Assembly: GCA_951813065.1 (NCBI GenBank)
Contig: CATOTH010000001.1
Location: 806,001-870,000, forward strand
DNA length: 64,000 nucleotides
Reading direction: 5' to 3'
From: an uncultured Bryobacterales bacterium
Lineage (GTDB): Bacteria; Acidobacteriota; Terriglobia; Bryobacterales; UBA6623
Shown here: positions 63,732 through 64,000 of the stretch, piece by piece
Layout: every line of letters starts with the position of its first letter
Position numbering within the stretch: position 1 is the first letter of the stretch
Notes under the pieces: generated by a model
What the model was told of the DNA's origin: nothing
Databases searched by the model: none
Seen by the model: only the letters and a program-made list of their open reading frames with translations
Position numbers and translations under genes: made by a program

Positions 63732-64000
63732 GAATGGCATCGGGCTCAGGTCGCTGCCGGCTCCGCGCCGGCACGGATGCTCTGCCGGACCTGCCACATG
63801 GGCATGGACCATCCGCAGTGGGAGATGTACTCGTCGTCCAAGCACGGTGTTCGACACTCGCTCAAACAGAGCGGCATTCTGCCGGAGCAAGCAGCTGCGC
63901 CTACTTGCCAGACCTGCCATATGCCCGAGGGCAACCACGAAGTCCGGACTGCGTGGGGCTTCTTGGCCGTGCGGCTGCCCATGCCAGAGGACGAGCAATG
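63732..64000 (+). pseudogene. multiheme cytochrome c fragment (HAO-like), runs off the end
   Basis: From just after a TAA at 63729-63731 the frame reads to the window edge: C-R-T-C-H and C-Q-T-C-H haem sites with G-M-D-H-P-Q-W-E, S-K-H-G-V-R and G-N-H-E-V-R-T-A-W-G-F between and after them. The motifs match octahaem cytochromes of the hydroxylamine-oxidoreductase type. No start codon, ribosome site, signal peptide or earlier C-x-x-C-H is found in front, so the 5' half seems to be missing. It may continue beyond 64000. Confidence 0.55.

Overview
The window is high-GC, densely coded bacterial DNA. It most likely comes from an Acidobacteriota member. Support for this is the pair of very long TonB-dependent receptors with an N-terminal carboxypeptidase-regulatory-like domain (Oar type), a PilM/N/O-type pseudopilus operon whose pseudopilin carries a long Gly/Pro-rich extension, and a small secreted protein of a type I associate with that phylum. 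Three secreted sulfatases suggest use of sulfated glycans, perhaps in a marine or host-associated setting. The phylum call is inference from gene content; no rRNA is present.

Layout. 1-2560: end of a cysQ phosphatase, a GAF protein and a UxaA-type dehydratase on the + strand. 2616-2692: tRNA-Met(CAU). 2681-7799: a decayed accessory segment framed by an exact 14-bp repeat of the tRNA 3' end; it holds a broken PQQ dehydrogenase, an intact Fic protein, a 70-bp tandem repeat array and insertion-sequence debris. 7866-10729: secreted cyclophilin, LolA, AlaC-type aminotransferase. 10877-17420: a four-gene TetR-OMF-MFP-RND efflux operon on the - strand. 17996-21807: outer-membrane barrel protein, a methyltransferase remnant, kdsA, an SDR and adenylate kinase. 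21964-33036: on the - strand, a LytTR response regulator, an Oar-like receptor and a seven-gene pseudopilus (type II secretion / type IV pilus-like) operon. 33073-35630: a TIGR04282-type glycosyltransferase, a GDP-mannose synthesis enzyme and signal peptidase I. 35890-42560: central metabolism on the + strand (icd, mdh, a three-subunit succinate dehydrogenase of the mycobacterial Sdh1 arrangement). 42948-45732: mutY and a cell-wall amidase. 46195-52336: two TonB-dependent receptors. 52359-59812: three sulfatases interleaved with aroA and a truncated aroA. 59874-61745: a complete group II intron. 61991-64000: ISAs1 remnant, FitAB-like toxin-antitoxin pair and the start of a multiheme cytochrome fragment.

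The most informative structures are: (i) a tandem duplication of about 2.55 kb that copied a sulfatase together with the first third of aroA; (ii) a group II intron sitting in one copy of that duplication, with the uninterrupted target preserved in the other copy, which fixes the intron ends to the base; (iii) the tRNA-bounded relic island; and (iv) the compact pseudopilus operon without a secretin, placed directly behind an outer-membrane receptor gene. I did not find a clearly new defence or biosynthetic system.
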